A DNA stretch of 64,000 bases from an uncultured Oscillospiraceae bacterium (GCA_934438055.1 CAKSAY010000001.1:62001-126000), one strand, 5' to 3'. Counted from the first letter of the stretch, positions 44,846 to 54,982 are shown. The notes: a model not told the origin generated them from the letters alone. Program-made: numbers and translations.

Positions 44846-44986
44846 TTACCGGATGTTTTTCGAGCTGCTCGAAAGGTCAAGCACAATGTTGCCCTCAGCA
44901 GTCAAGGCCGTCCATGGCGTCATCATGCTCATCACAATGGCGAGCGCCAAAACCCAGGAAGTGCTTCTTGTCAGAATGCGTTTCAT
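44846..44986 (-). pseudogene. Truncated cohesin-protein paralogue: signal peptide and first strand only
   Basis: ATG 44986 opens a 46-codon frame: MKRILTRSTSWVLALAIVMS, then MMTPWTALTAEGNIVLDLSS and SSKNIR, stop. MTPWTALAA and the sequence after it closely resemble the signal peptide of the 918-residue protein at 48388-51144. After the stop, switching frames restores HPG and then GEAFTVDVS, the 'HPGD.FTV.V' start of the cohesin-like domains. It is therefore a frameshifted, decayed copy. A good promoter is still present just upstream (45037-45065). Confidence 0.75.
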
Positions 44987-45036
44987 CACCAGTCTTTTTG
45001 AATTTGGATTACTTTGAATCAATCTCAGTAGAATGT

Positions 45037-45065
45037 ATTATAACACAATTCAAAAAGTTTGTCTA
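45037..45065 (-). promoter_or_regulatory. Promoter ahead of the decayed copy, possibly serving the anchor gene
   Basis: On the minus strand TAGACA (45065-45060), 17-base spacer, consensus TATAAT (45042-45037). The first intact gene downstream is the anchor gene, about 1.6 kb away. It lies 88 bases after the stop of the 520-residue protein, so the anchor gene may be transcribed apart from the rest. Confidence 0.65.
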
Positions 45066-45152
45066 TACCCATAAAATTTTATATTTTGGTTTTTAAAGAA
45101 AAACTAAACATAAAAGGATATTTTTAAAATCAATACAATATAAAATACATTT

Positions 45153-46715
45153 TTATTTAATCTTCAAAAAGGTATTCTTATCTGCAATGTTACATCTGCC
45201 ATCACGTGTTAAGTCCAAATATGGCTCGGCAACTTTATTTTTAAGAAATGTATTCTTATCAGCAATATTTATTTTTCCATCCATTGTAAAATCGCCAAAT
45301 TTATAAACCTTATAGGTCTCGCTAAACGACGCATTTGGATCAGAAGCTGCTGCTGCTGTGATGGTCAGCGTTGTGGCTGATTCATCCTTGGCAACGAGCA
45401 AAACGCCTGTGTTCGGGTCAATGGTGGTTTCTGCGCTGTTGTTGCCAGAAACGCTCCATACAATGGATTCATCCGGCATCTCTTGACCATCTGCATCGTA
45501 TACTTTGCCATTAAAGGTAAGCTTCTCATACTGCATCAGCGGGGTTTTATTGTCATTTTTCTTATCTGTCATCTGAGAATTGTTTGAAATGGCAATGTTG
45601 CTAATGGAAGAAGCTTCAACAACCTCAACTGTTGCTGTTGCCGTTTGACCGTCAACTGTTGCCTGAATAGTTGCTTCTCCCAAAGCAACACCTGTGACAA
45701 CTCCCTGGTCGTCGACCGTTGCATATTCAGGATTCAGCGAAGTCCATTCAACAGCTCCAACCGGCGTTGCATCTTCCGGTGAATATTTCACACTTAACTG
45801 CTTGGTTGAGTCAACGGAAACTGTTGCAGGATTCGGCGTGATTGAAATGCTCTCAACCGGCTGGTGCACATTAACTGTTGTTGGCTGACTGGTAATTGTG
45901 CCATCAGCAGTGGTCGCTGTGACCTCAGTGCTGCCCGCCTTAAGCGCTGTTAAGACGCCGCCATCTGAAATAGAAGCAACTTCTTTGTTTGAACTCGTCC
46001 ATGTAACGTCCTGCGAAGCGTTATCAGGAGAGACTGAAGCGGTGAAGTTGAGGGTTTGATTAACGTCAATCGTCTGCTCTGTATTTGGAGAAATCGTAAG
46101 CGCAGTCGGTGCAATCGTAGAATTGAATTTCGATGCATTATTCTCAAGGGAAATCGCCTCAGGTGAAACTTTTGTGTCATCCATCAAATAAAAGTCATTT
46201 TTAGAAGTAAAATCAATGGGGATGTCTCCCGTGACATTTTCTTTCACTTCAAAAGTGAGGTGAGCCACTTGCGTTGGATTTTCTGCATCTTTAGATAACG
46301 GAAGACCCTGTGGTTTTTGATTTGCATCGGAAGAAATCATCACACCACCCGACATATCAGCAGATGTTGGATTCTGTGGAGTGTAGGAATATATATCGCC
46401 ACCCCAAGAATCAAATGCGCTGTCAGTCGGAAGATAATTTAGCTGCTCGGTATTGTATAGAACGTGTACAACGCCTCCATACAAAGGCGAAGTATCGCCT
46501 AAATCTCCATATGCAGTTACATTTAATGTAATTTTATCACCCGGATGAACATCAGTTGCATTCGACGATTGTAAGTTGAGGTGTAACCCCTCCACAGAAA
46601 CAGGATCAGAGGGCGCTGCCAATGCAGTGTATGGAACAAGCATGGAAATCGACATTGCCATCGCCAAGCATGCAGCCAATGCCCTTTTAAATGGTTTTTT
46701 CGTTCTTTTAACCAT
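45153..46715 (-). CDS. Cohesin - Big_2 - dockerin adaptor protein (520 aa)
   Basis: Signal peptide 1-34 (PFKRALAACLAMAMSISMLV). Cohesin-like domain ~38-205 with DVHPGDKITLNVTAYG, 'GGVVHVLYNTEQLNYLP' and 'VAHLTFEVKENVTGDI'. Two Big_2 repeats (~206-375), then a diverged Ig-like module (~376-470; IVWSVSGNNSAETTI, GVLLVAKDESATTLTI) and a C-terminal dockerin (474-520). The dockerin's two calcium loops are near-identical (DFTMDGKINIAD and DLTRDGRCNIAD, both followed by KNTFLK), giving a symmetric plug. No membrane anchor, so it must be held by its dockerin or secreted. AAAGGAG lies 6 bases before the ATG. No terminator is evident after the stop. Confidence 0.82.
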   Translation of the reverse strand: MVKRTKKPFKRALAACLAMAMSISMLVPYTALAAPSDPVSVEGLHLNLQSSNATDVHPGDKITLNVTAYGDLGDTSPLYGGVVHVLYNTEQLNYLPTDSAFDSWGGDIYSYTPQNPTSADMSGGVMISSDANQKPQGLPLSKDAENPTQVAHLTFEVKENVTGDIPIDFTSKNDFYLMDDTKVSPEAISLENNASKFNSTIAPTALTISPNTEQTIDVNQTLNFTASVSPDNASQDVTWTSSNKEVASISDGGVLTALKAGSTEVTATTADGTITSQPTTVNVHQPVESISITPNPATVSVDSTKQLSVKYSPEDATPVGAVEWTSLNPEYATVDDQGVVTGVALGEATIQATVDGQTATATVEVVEASSISNIAISNNSQMTDKKNDNKTPLMQYEKLTFNGKVYDADGQEMPDESIVWSVSGNNSAETTIDPNTGVLLVAKDESATTLTITAAAASDPNASFSETYKVYKFGDFTMDGKINIADKNTFLKNKVAEPYLDLTRDGRCNIADKNTFLKIK

Positions 46716-46807
46716 CTATGTCTCCTTTCTTTCGTACATGAGCCTTTTTTTGACACCTCTTAAATTATAAAAATTAATAATTTTTTCATAATTACAAGAT
46801 GATTATA

Positions 46808-48337
46808 TCATTGCTGTGCAAGGATGTCAAGGAACATCTTTTTGTCATTTGTGTCAATATTTCCATCATGATTAAGATCAAATTCTGCTTTTTGCATTTC
46901 ATCTAAACCATTAGTATCGGCCATCGCCTCTAAGAGTTTCTTTTTATCTAATGTGTCAATATTACCGGAATGGTTGAAGTCGCCACGTGCAATGACTGTA
47001 ATCGTAGCTGTGGCAAATTTGCTGCTGTCATAGCTCGAAGTTGCTTTTACAGTTAATGTTGCCGCTGTTTCATCTTCACCAATGGTCAAAACGCCATTCT
47101 CAATCTTGGTGTTTGCAGAAGAAGCGCCCTCTACTGTCCATGTAATATCCTGTGATGGATCTCCATTACCCTGAACAGTTGCTGTAAATGTCATATTCAA
47201 ACCTTGCATTAATTCGCCAGATGTAGGATCAATTGTAACTCCGGTTACTTCTGCTGCTAAAACAGTTACGCTGGCTGTTGCTATTTTTCCACCTAAGGTT
47301 GCAGTAATAGTAACAGGTGAACCTTCTTCTGTAGGTTTTATTGCAGTAACTAAACCGGTATCAGAAACTTCTACATAGCCGGGAGCGCTTGATTCCCAAG
47401 TTGCTGTTGCTGGATCAATAGATGCATCTTCAGGAGTGGTGACGATGTTCAACTGCTTTGTGCCATCTTTATAAAGGTTGACTGTTTCAGGGTCAATTTT
47501 AATTTCCATAAGAGGTACATTAACTGTTACTGCAATGGAATCGCTCACACCATCCGCAGTTGCCTTGATGTTTGTAGTGCCTTTGGCAACTGCTGTGATT
47601 TGACCGGTTGAAGCATTAACAGATACGATTTCGTCATTGTCACTTGACCATGTAACGTTTTTATAGGTTGCATTTTCTGGGCTTACTGTTGCATGAAGCG
47701 TTTGCTGATTGTTTTTGTCAATTGTCAACGTTTCACCTTCTGTGATTTCAACAGTAGATACAGGAATTTTAGCTGTGTAAGCAGTTGCATTTGTTGCAGT
47801 TGCTGCAATGTACGCCTCATCTGTTGTAATAAAATCACCCTGTTCATTAATGAGTGACAAGTCTAAATTAATAGCGCCGTCAACATCATTTTTTACAGTA
47901 AAGGTAACATGAGCAATCTCTGTAGGGGTTTCTGGATCTGTTGAGATTGTGCCCTGTCCGTCCGCTTTAGCAGCGGAGAACATTATCTTAGAGCCTGATG
48001 CAGGTTTATAGGTATCAACATCACCCTCCCATCCATTCTGAAATTCATAATTGGATGGAGTAACCATAGTGTCATCATATTTAACATTCATGACACCGCC
48101 ATAGATACTGTTGCCATTTAGCTGGCCGGAAGCATAAATTCCAACTGTGAATTGCTCACCTGCAACCAAGTCTGTTGTTTTAGCTGATGAATCCTCAGGT
48201 TTTAAGGTTAATGCGATGTTGCCCGCAGTGTAATCAGGAGCAGCAAATGCTGCAATAGGTCCTACCATTGTGAGCACCATAGCCAAAGCCAAACAGCAGG
48301 ATAATGCTCTTTTAAAATATGATTTATTTCTTTTCAA
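46808..48337 (-). CDS. Cohesin - Big_2 - dockerin adaptor protein (509 aa)
   Basis: Start TTG 48337 with GAGAGGAG 6 bases upstream. Signal peptide 1-32 (YFKRALSCCLALAMVLTMVG). Cohesin-like domain ~37-195 (DLVAGEQFTVGIYASG, YGGVMNVKYDDTMV, VAHVTFTVKND-like). Two Big_2 repeats, a pre-dockerin Ig-like module (ITWTVEGASSANTKI, GVLTIGEDETAATLTV) and a dockerin at ~451-509. Loops are DFNHSGNIDTLD and DLNHDGNIDTND; the first has Ser in place of the usual Asp at position 5. Same layout as the 520-residue neighbour but with a different dockerin face (KKK/KKM after the second Asp). It lies 50 bases after the next upstream gene. Confidence 0.82.
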   Translation of the reverse strand: MKRNKSYFKRALSCCLALAMVLTMVGPIAAFAAPDYTAGNIALTLKPEDSSAKTTDLVAGEQFTVGIYASGQLNGNSIYGGVMNVKYDDTMVTPSNYEFQNGWEGDVDTYKPASGSKIMFSAAKADGQGTISTDPETPTEIAHVTFTVKNDVDGAINLDLSLINEQGDFITTDEAYIAATATNATAYTAKIPVSTVEITEGETLTIDKNNQQTLHATVSPENATYKNVTWSSDNDEIVSVNASTGQITAVAKGTTNIKATADGVSDSIAVTVNVPLMEIKIDPETVNLYKDGTKQLNIVTTPEDASIDPATATWESSAPGYVEVSDTGLVTAIKPTEEGSPVTITATLGGKIATASVTVLAAEVTGVTIDPTSGELMQGLNMTFTATVQGNGDPSQDITWTVEGASSANTKIENGVLTIGEDETAATLTVKATSSYDSSKFATATITVIARGDFNHSGNIDTLDKKKLLEAMADTNGLDEMQKAEFDLNHDGNIDTNDKKMFLDILAQQ

Positions 48338-48387
48338 GGTCTTCTCCTCTCTTCAATAGGACATACAAATGTAATAAAAGATGTTGA

Positions 48388-51144
48388 TTAATCAATCAGT
48401 GCTAAAATAGATAAGAACGTATTTAAATCTTCTTGATCAATCTTACCGTCATGTGTTAAATCAAATTCTTTAAAGGCCATGCTATTTTCATCAAGGGAAG
48501 AAGGATCATTCATTGCTTCTAATAAACGCTTTTTATCAAGTGTATCGACTCTTCCATCATGAGTAAAGTCGCCGCGTTGATAAATAGTTACTGTCATTTG
48601 ATCCTGTTTGGTAGCGTCCATAACAGACTGTGCAATTACCTGAATGGTTGTAGCGGTTTCATCTGTACCTACTGTGAGAACGCCCCTGTCTGAAATAATT
48701 GTATTTGCTGAAGAATTACCTGTAATTACCCACTTAACGCTTGTGTCTGGAAGATCTGTTCCTAGCACCTCGGCAGTATATTGAGCAGAAACTCCTTGCA
48801 TAACGCCGTTTTCTCCAGAAGTGATGTTTACACTGTCAACTGTTGCCTCTTTAACAGTTACCGTACACGTAGCAGTTGCGCCTGCAACTTTTGCAGTAAT
48901 GTTTGCTTGGCCTTCGCTGATAGCAGTAACTAAGCCAGAATCACTAACTGTCGCCACATCTTTATCATCTGATTCCCAACTGACTGATTTGTCAACTGTT
49001 GTTTGCTCTGGATTATACTTAACAGATAGCTGTTGTGTCTTATTTGGTTGTAAATAAACTTCTGAAGGATCAATAGAGATGGATTCCAGAGGAACTGTTA
49101 CATCCAAAGCTACAGGCTGCGTTACTGTTTCATAGTCAACTTCGTTACTTGGTGTGAAGACCACGTCATAGGACTTTCCAATATCATCAACAGTGACAAC
49201 ATGCGTAGCGTCTGCAAAGGCAAATGTTCCCTCACCTGTTCCGCCAACAAATGTCGCCTCTTCTAACTTCTGACCTGTAGTAACCTGGGCAGATGTTGGG
49301 AAAGTGCACACCGGAGTAAGCTTATGAATGGTTAAGGTGCCCGGGGTAACCGTAACATCGTAGTTAGCACTCGTACAACTTTTCTGAACAATGCTATAAG
49401 TTCCGGCAGACGTATTGCTCGAGACCTCTGCACCTGCGCTATCATAAGCTGTAAGAGTTAATCCTAACGCGTCTTTGGTATCTGCGCCAACCAATGCTCC
49501 GTCCGGAACAGTGAACGTAAATTCAGGAACTGAATTTTGATAAGTCATTTCCTTGTCATCTGCTGTCACTGTAATTGCTTTTTTAGCAACCTGAATCGGA
49601 ACATATGCCGTCGCTGACTCATAACTAGAATCATTCGGTGTAAACGTCACCTCATAGGAGCTTCCCGAATTAGAAACCGATGGAATTGCCTGTTGTGCTT
49701 CCGAAGAAAATGTGAAAGTTCCTTCAACGGAATTTCCCTCGCTATCTGTTGCGCTTCCTCCAACAAAGGTTGCTTCGCCTAATGTTTGACCATAGGTAAG
49801 ATCGGCCTCTGTGGGGAATGTAACAATCGTCTTTTTGTGAGTAACGGTTATCTCAGAGGTGGAAGTGAATTCTCCAACCTGTGCCGTAATGGTTGCCTTG
49901 CCGGGTGAAATTCCAGTCACGGTTCCGTTGTCATCAACATTCGCAATGTTCGGGTAGTCAGAAGACCATTTAACCGTCTTATCATCCGTCGTGTTCGATG
50001 GATTATAGGTAACACCCAAGGTGGTTTTTCCCCCGACTGCAATGCTCTCCGAGGTCGGATTTACTTGAATGCCTTCGAGTTTAATTTCCTTAACAGTGAC
50101 GTCACAAGAAGCGCTTTTTCCGTCTACGGTAGCTGTAACCGTAGCGGTTCCCTCATGCAGACCTGTGATGGTTGCGGTGGAAGAATTCTCCTGTGAAGAA
50201 GCAATAGAAACTGCTGTTTCATCTCCGTTTGTAACACTCCAAGAAACATTTTTCTCAACAGTCGTGTCGGTCGGATTATAAGATACGGTTAAATCGGTTG
50301 TCGCCCCTTTTAAAATGGAGGCTGAATTTTTGTTGAGGGAGATGCTCTCTAACGGGCTTTCAACAGTGACCTGACAGGTGTCGGAAAATGCTCCTGCTGT
50401 TGCCTTAATGGTTGTCGTTCCCCCGCCAATCGGGGTCACATAACCATTTTGATCAACCTTGGCAATCTCGTCATTGTCGGAAGACCAAACAACTTTATCG
50501 GATGTTGGCTCTCCGTTTTCCGTTGTTGTTGTAGCTGTGAGCTGCTGCGCTTCATCGTCTTTTTGCAGAGTCAGAGTTTTTGGAGAAATCGTCACGCTCG
50601 TTGCCGGATTAGGAACATATGTCGCAGTTATAGCAGTTCTATCTTCTGTTCCAAGTGTACAACTAGTTCCATCTTCTGTTGTAAAATCTCCATTGTCTTT
50701 GAATGTAAAATCAATATCTCCTTCCGTTCCCGGCGAAACGGTGAAAGTTAGCGTCTCAACAAGCTTATCGTCTCCCGTCGGAAACGGATCATAACCTGCG
50801 TCTGTGACCAATGCGGTAGAAATAAATCCTGTGTTCTCATCGACAATAGGCATTGACATGCCCGTTGGATTAAACGCATCTTCTAGTACGCAATCAGAGT
50901 ATTGTAATTTTGACGTATCATACCAAAAAGCAACTGATCCCGTAGTAAATGCAGATTGCGTTGACATTTTCACTTCTACGGTGATCTCATCCCCGGGATG
51001 AACTTCTGTAAAGGTAGACGTTGTATACAATTGTATATCCTCACCTGCTGCTAAAGCTGTCCAAGGTGTCATTAAACTGGATACCATAGCCATGGATAGC
51101 AATATTGCGAGTCCACGTCTAAATATATACTTTCTATGAACCAT
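48388..51144 (-). CDS. Cohesin - Big_2 - MBG - dockerin adaptor protein (918 aa)
   Basis: Signal peptide 1-33. Cohesin-like ~35-180 (EVHPGDEITVEVKMST, VAFWYDTSKLQYSD, TLTFTVSPGTEGDIDF). Three Big_2 repeats (~183-440) are followed by an alternating block: a 'TFPT....TYGQTLGEATF' module, an MBG-type module (ITVTADDKEMTYQNSVPEF ... CTSANYDVTVTPGTLTI) and a second TFPT module. Then one more Big_2, the pre-dockerin module (VKWVITGNSSANTII, GVLTVGTDETATTIQV) and a dockerin ~857-918 (DFTHDGRVDTLD, DLTHDGKIDQED). AAAAGGAGG is placed well before the ATG. Big_2 and MBG repeats are stiff spacers in surface proteins. Confidence 0.82.
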   Translation of the reverse strand: MVHRKYIFRRGLAILLSMAMVSSLMTPWTALAAGEDIQLYTTSTFTEVHPGDEITVEVKMSTQSAFTTGSVAFWYDTSKLQYSDCVLEDAFNPTGMSMPIVDENTGFISTALVTDAGYDPFPTGDDKLVETLTFTVSPGTEGDIDFTFKDNGDFTTEDGTSCTLGTEDRTAITATYVPNPATSVTISPKTLTLQKDDEAQQLTATTTTENGEPTSDKVVWSSDNDEIAKVDQNGYVTPIGGGTTTIKATAGAFSDTCQVTVESPLESISLNKNSASILKGATTDLTVSYNPTDTTVEKNVSWSVTNGDETAVSIASSQENSSTATITGLHEGTATVTATVDGKSASCDVTVKEIKLEGIQVNPTSESIAVGGKTTLGVTYNPSNTTDDKTVKWSSDYPNIANVDDNGTVTGISPGKATITAQVGEFTSTSEITVTHKKTIVTFPTEADLTYGQTLGEATFVGGSATDSEGNSVEGTFTFSSEAQQAIPSVSNSGSSYEVTFTPNDSSYESATAYVPIQVAKKAITVTADDKEMTYQNSVPEFTFTVPDGALVGADTKDALGLTLTAYDSAGAEVSSNTSAGTYSIVQKSCTSANYDVTVTPGTLTIHKLTPVCTFPTSAQVTTGQKLEEATFVGGTGEGTFAFADATHVVTVDDIGKSYDVVFTPSNEVDYETVTQPVALDVTVPLESISIDPSEVYLQPNKTQQLSVKYNPEQTTVDKSVSWESDDKDVATVSDSGLVTAISEGQANITAKVAGATATCTVTVKEATVDSVNITSGENGVMQGVSAQYTAEVLGTDLPDTSVKWVITGNSSANTIISDRGVLTVGTDETATTIQVIAQSVMDATKQDQMTVTIYQRGDFTHDGRVDTLDKKRLLEAMNDPSSLDENSMAFKEFDLTHDGKIDQEDLNTFLSILALID

Positions 51145-51247
51145 TATATACCTCCTTTTCGCCTGTTAACCATTTGCAAACATAACATGTACATACATGC
51201 CACATTGCATCAAAAAATCACCCCCTTTTTTCAAGTAGTAACAAACA

Positions 51248-54200
51248 TTATGAGATGGATCCGCTCATAATTTGCAGCCAAGTTAATAAATCTCTGGAGT
51301 CTACTTTACCATCGCCATTTAAATCATAGAACTGATTGTATACATTATCCTGCATCTCTTTGGCAATCTCAACTTGGAGTTTCTTAGCATCCTGTGCGTT
51401 TAGAACAGTGTTTCCATCAAAATCACCACGACTGGCAATGTTCACTGTGATGGTGGCAGAATAATCCGCGCTCAAAACAGAAGTTGCTTTAAGTGTAATA
51501 GTTTTTTTCGTCTCGTCTAAAGCAACCGTCAATCTCTCTACAGTCTTACCCTCGGCATTTGTGGTTTCCTCTAATGTAGTGCCTGCAGCACAGCCTGTGG
51601 TCTCAATGCTCCATATAACACCCGGGTCGGTCACTTTGTCTCCTGTAACCTCTGCTGTGAAGTCCTGATAGGATTTTTTCATAACGAGAAGTCTGCTTTT
51701 ATTCTGGTTCCAGTTCTGTGTGCCGGAAGGATTAATCTTGACCGAATCAATGCTGAATTGAGGAACAACCGTGACATATACCTGCTCGGTTACGCTATTA
51801 TAATTCTTCTGATATTCCTCGCTCGGCGTAAAGCTCATAGCCTGGTTTCCATCTTCGCCCAATACAAGCACTTTGTCCGGCTCGTTAAAGGCAAAGGTTC
51901 CTTCAATGTTGCTGCTTCCTTCTGTGTAGGTTGCTGTGGATAATGCTGAACCGTCTTCCACTGTAACATCGCTTGGGAATGTTACAGTAGGAGCAATTTT
52001 ATTGATGGTTAAAGTTCCCTCATTGAATGTCACATTATAGTTTGGATTATTATAACCTGTAGCAATAATGCGATAGTTTCCTACATCGGTCTGCGCCGTA
52101 ACCGGTGTATTCTCTTCTGCAGAGGTGTAAGATTCATAAGCTACAAAGGTTGCTTTTAAGACTGACGGATCCTCACCGCGTACCATACCTTCTGCTGTGT
52201 AAGCGTAAGAAGTCGGAACTGCAGCCAGATAATTTTTAGAGGTATCCGTTGGTGTAACGGTGGCATTAACCGGAGTTACCGTTACAGCTACGCTGCCATT
52301 ATCAACGGTAGCAAAATTGGTTGTATCGTTTGGAACAAACTTAATATTGCAGATATTTCCGCTCTGTGGAACAGCTAGGTATTGATCTGGAGATGCAAAT
52401 ACGAAAGAACCCGGAACTTCTTCTCCGTTAAAGGTTGCGGAACCGCCTGTGAGTGTTGCCTCCGACAATTTCTGACCATAAGTGACAGAAGCGCTCGTTG
52501 GGAATTCAACAGTTGGTTTAGCAGCCGTAATAGTCAAAACGCCTGGCTGAACTGTAACGTCATAGTCTTCATTGGTGCAAGCATCTTCGACAATGCTGTA
52601 GCTGCCTGCCGGGCTCTGCGCTGTCACTTCTTCTTCTGTTCCTGTAACAACTGCTTTGAGGGTTAGACCTAAATCATCGCCTGTTTCAATTGCAGCGTTA
52701 ACGTCATTATAAGAGAATTCCGGATTTTCCGCACCATAATCTCTTGTTGCGTCATTTGCCTTGACTGTGATTGCTTTTGGTGAAACCGTTACGCTAATGC
52801 TGCCGGTGATAGACTGATAGTTTGCATCGTTTGGCGTAAATTTAATACCATATTCTGTTGTGTTGCTGTCAGATACATGCGGTTTCACATCAGGTTTTAC
52901 AAATTCAAACGTACCATCTTGTGAATAATCACCTGTTAGCGTTGCCTGCGCCAATGTCTGACCATAGGTTAAGGTAGCTCCTGTTGGGAAGATAACTTCC
53001 GGTTGTGCCTGCTTAACGGTTAAGGTTCCCTTCGTAACCGTTACATCATAATTTGCGCTTGTGCATTCTTTTTCAACAATATCGTATGTTTTTCCGCCCT
53101 GAACCGTTTCTGCTGTCATCTCATTTCCCTCTGCGTTAACTGCATGAAGGGTAAGTGCCAGAGCGTCTTGCGTATCTTCTCCTACCAACGCACCTTCCGG
53201 AATGGTATATGTAAAGCTTGGAAGCTCATCTTTGTATACCATTTCCTGATTGTCCGCTGTAACGGTAATCGCTTTTTTATTAACAACTACAGAAACATTC
53301 TGCGTTTGCGTATTATAAAGTTCAGATTCAGTCGGCGTAAAGATCATTTGATACTCTGAAGTTTCCGCTGCGGTCGGTGCCTGCGTCGGATCTGCAAAAG
53401 CAAAGCTACCCATTGTAGTGTCGCCGGCATTTTCAAAGGTTGCATCGGCTAAAGTCTCACCATAGGTCATCGTAGCGCCCGACGGGAAAGTGACCGGATC
53501 AAGATCGGCTTTTGTTACAGTAATCTCACAAGAAGCAGAAGTCTCTGTTCCGGCAACTGTAGCGGTTACCGTGACGGTTCCTGGTTTATTAGCCGTGATT
53601 TTTGCGTTTTGATTATAATCACCGCTAGGTTGAACATTTAAAACGCCCTCATCGCCGGATGTTGTCCATTCAATGGTTTTGTCATCGGTTGTGTCTTCCG
53701 GATCGTAAGATACAGAAAGCTCTACGCCGTTTTCATTATTCCATGCAAAAGAAGCGCTGGTTTCATTTAAGGAAATCGAATTAATATGTGATTCTGTTAC
53801 AGTAACATTGCAAACAGCCGTTTTTTCTCCAACCTGTGCCTGCACTTTAGCAGAACCCTCTTTCAAACCTTTAACAACGGCAGTTGAATTGTTTTCAGAG
53901 CCCTCTTTTGGCTCAACTGAAACATAATCGTTACCCTCAATCACGCTCCATGTGACATCTTTATTATCGGTTGTATCTTCTGGATCGTATGAAACAGTTA
54001 AGTCAGTGGTTTGATTTTTTACAATCTCAGCCTCTGATTTGTCCAACGAAATGTTATTCAATGATTTCACAACATGCACTGTGCAGGAAGCTGAAACATC
54101 ATCTATTAAACCTTGGTTGTTGGCTGTTGCAGTGATCACAGCGTCACCGGTTCCAACAGTGGTCAAAACGCCCGTCTGTGGGTCAACCGTGAGCACATCC

Positions 54201-54982
54201 GGATTAAGACTCGACCATGTGATTGGAACTGTGGCATTTTCAGGTGTGGCATTAGCAGTTAATGTTGCTTCAGTTCCATACTCAAGGCTCATCTCTTCGC
54301 CGACGTCTTCGCCATTGTTCTGAATGGTGAGAGCCGTTGCCGGTGTTTGGATGGAAACATCAGTCTCGTCTACAAACGTAGTGTTAAAATAAGTATAAGT
54401 AATAACTTCATCATCGTCCTGAACATCGTCCTGAATGCAAAAGTCTGAATCAAATGTATCAATAACATTCCCGTCATCGTCTGTCTCCGCAGTTCCGGGG
54501 CTGGAAAGCTGAAAATCAATATCTCCGCTAGCGGCTTCCGGAATTTTGTAAGTGAATGAACCAATCAAAAGCGGTTCGGTTGTAACTGAATAATAGGAAC
54601 CTTTTGTAGGCCCCGTCATTATCATTGCACTACGACCTTGATTCTCATCCTTGTTAAAGTTAGAATTATTCGTTCCAGTTACACCGGTAACTGCACTATT
54701 TTTTATAAATTTTCCACCGGTTAATTGCGTGTTATTATAATCGATGTTTATAGTGCCCATTTGAAAATTAAAATCAGTGTTTCCTGAAACATAGGCATTA
54801 ACTTTAAGTGAATCTCCTGGTTGTACAACTGTTTGATCGCTTTTGAGTGCGACGGTAAGTGCATGGTCCGGATCAACGGAAATCGCTGCTAAAACGCTCC
54901 AAGAGCCCATCATACCTAAAACAATTGCAACAGATAACAAAGCAGATAAGCCTTTTTTAAATATTATTTTTCCTTTTGGCAT
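51248..54982 (-). CDS. Cohesin - Big_2 - MBG repeat - dockerin adaptor protein (1,244 aa)
   Basis: Start 54982, with AAAGGAG 5 bases upstream; an ATG at 54997 overlaps that site. Signal peptide 1-33 (GLSALLSVAIVLGMMGSWS). Cohesin-like ~40-215 (VVQPGDSLKVNAYVSG, GTINIDYNNTQLTGG, LIGSFTYKIPEAASGDIDF). Three Big_2 repeats, then four TFPS/TFPT-type modules alternating with three MBG modules (each ~80-90 residues), a long pre-dockerin module (VIWSIETTG, RLTVALDETKKTITL) and a dockerin at ~1185-1244 (DFDGNTVLNAQD, DLNGDGKVDSRD). It is the longest complete member here, predicted to be a long rod with a receptor at the N-terminus and a plug at the C-terminus. Confidence 0.82.
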   Translation of the reverse strand: MPKGKIIFKKGLSALLSVAIVLGMMGSWSVLAAISVDPDHALTVALKSDQTVVQPGDSLKVNAYVSGNTDFNFQMGTINIDYNNTQLTGGKFIKNSAVTGVTGTNNSNFNKDENQGRSAMIMTGPTKGSYYSVTTEPLLIGSFTYKIPEAASGDIDFQLSSPGTAETDDDGNVIDTFDSDFCIQDDVQDDDEVITYTYFNTTFVDETDVSIQTPATALTIQNNGEDVGEEMSLEYGTEATLTANATPENATVPITWSSLNPDVLTVDPQTGVLTTVGTGDAVITATANNQGLIDDVSASCTVHVVKSLNNISLDKSEAEIVKNQTTDLTVSYDPEDTTDNKDVTWSVIEGNDYVSVEPKEGSENNSTAVVKGLKEGSAKVQAQVGEKTAVCNVTVTESHINSISLNETSASFAWNNENGVELSVSYDPEDTTDDKTIEWTTSGDEGVLNVQPSGDYNQNAKITANKPGTVTVTATVAGTETSASCEITVTKADLDPVTFPSGATMTYGETLADATFENAGDTTMGSFAFADPTQAPTAAETSEYQMIFTPTESELYNTQTQNVSVVVNKKAITVTADNQEMVYKDELPSFTYTIPEGALVGEDTQDALALTLHAVNAEGNEMTAETVQGGKTYDIVEKECTSANYDVTVTKGTLTVKQAQPEVIFPTGATLTYGQTLAQATLTGDYSQDGTFEFVKPDVKPHVSDSNTTEYGIKFTPNDANYQSITGSISVTVSPKAITVKANDATRDYGAENPEFSYNDVNAAIETGDDLGLTLKAVVTGTEEEVTAQSPAGSYSIVEDACTNEDYDVTVQPGVLTITAAKPTVEFPTSASVTYGQKLSEATLTGGSATFNGEEVPGSFVFASPDQYLAVPQSGNICNIKFVPNDTTNFATVDNGSVAVTVTPVNATVTPTDTSKNYLAAVPTSYAYTAEGMVRGEDPSVLKATFVAYESYTSAEENTPVTAQTDVGNYRIIATGYNNPNYNVTFNEGTLTINKIAPTVTFPSDVTVEDGSALSTATYTEGSSNIEGTFAFNEPDKVLVLGEDGNQAMSFTPSEEYQKNYNSVTEQVYVTVVPQFSIDSVKINPSGTQNWNQNKSRLLVMKKSYQDFTAEVTGDKVTDPGVIWSIETTGCAAGTTLEETTNAEGKTVERLTVALDETKKTITLKATSVLSADYSATITVNIASRGDFDGNTVLNAQDAKKLQVEIAKEMQDNVYNQFYDLNGDGKVDSRDLLTWLQIMSGSIS

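Larger units (their letters stand above)
43484..45036. other. Gene graveyard between the anchor gene and the dockerin genes
   Basis: About 1.5 kb without an intact gene. It holds the two recognisable remnants at 44163-44296 and 44846-44986. The rest has no long frame with a ribosome-binding site. Short palindromes occur (for example around 44232-44279) but fall within the decayed coding segment. Confidence 0.6.
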
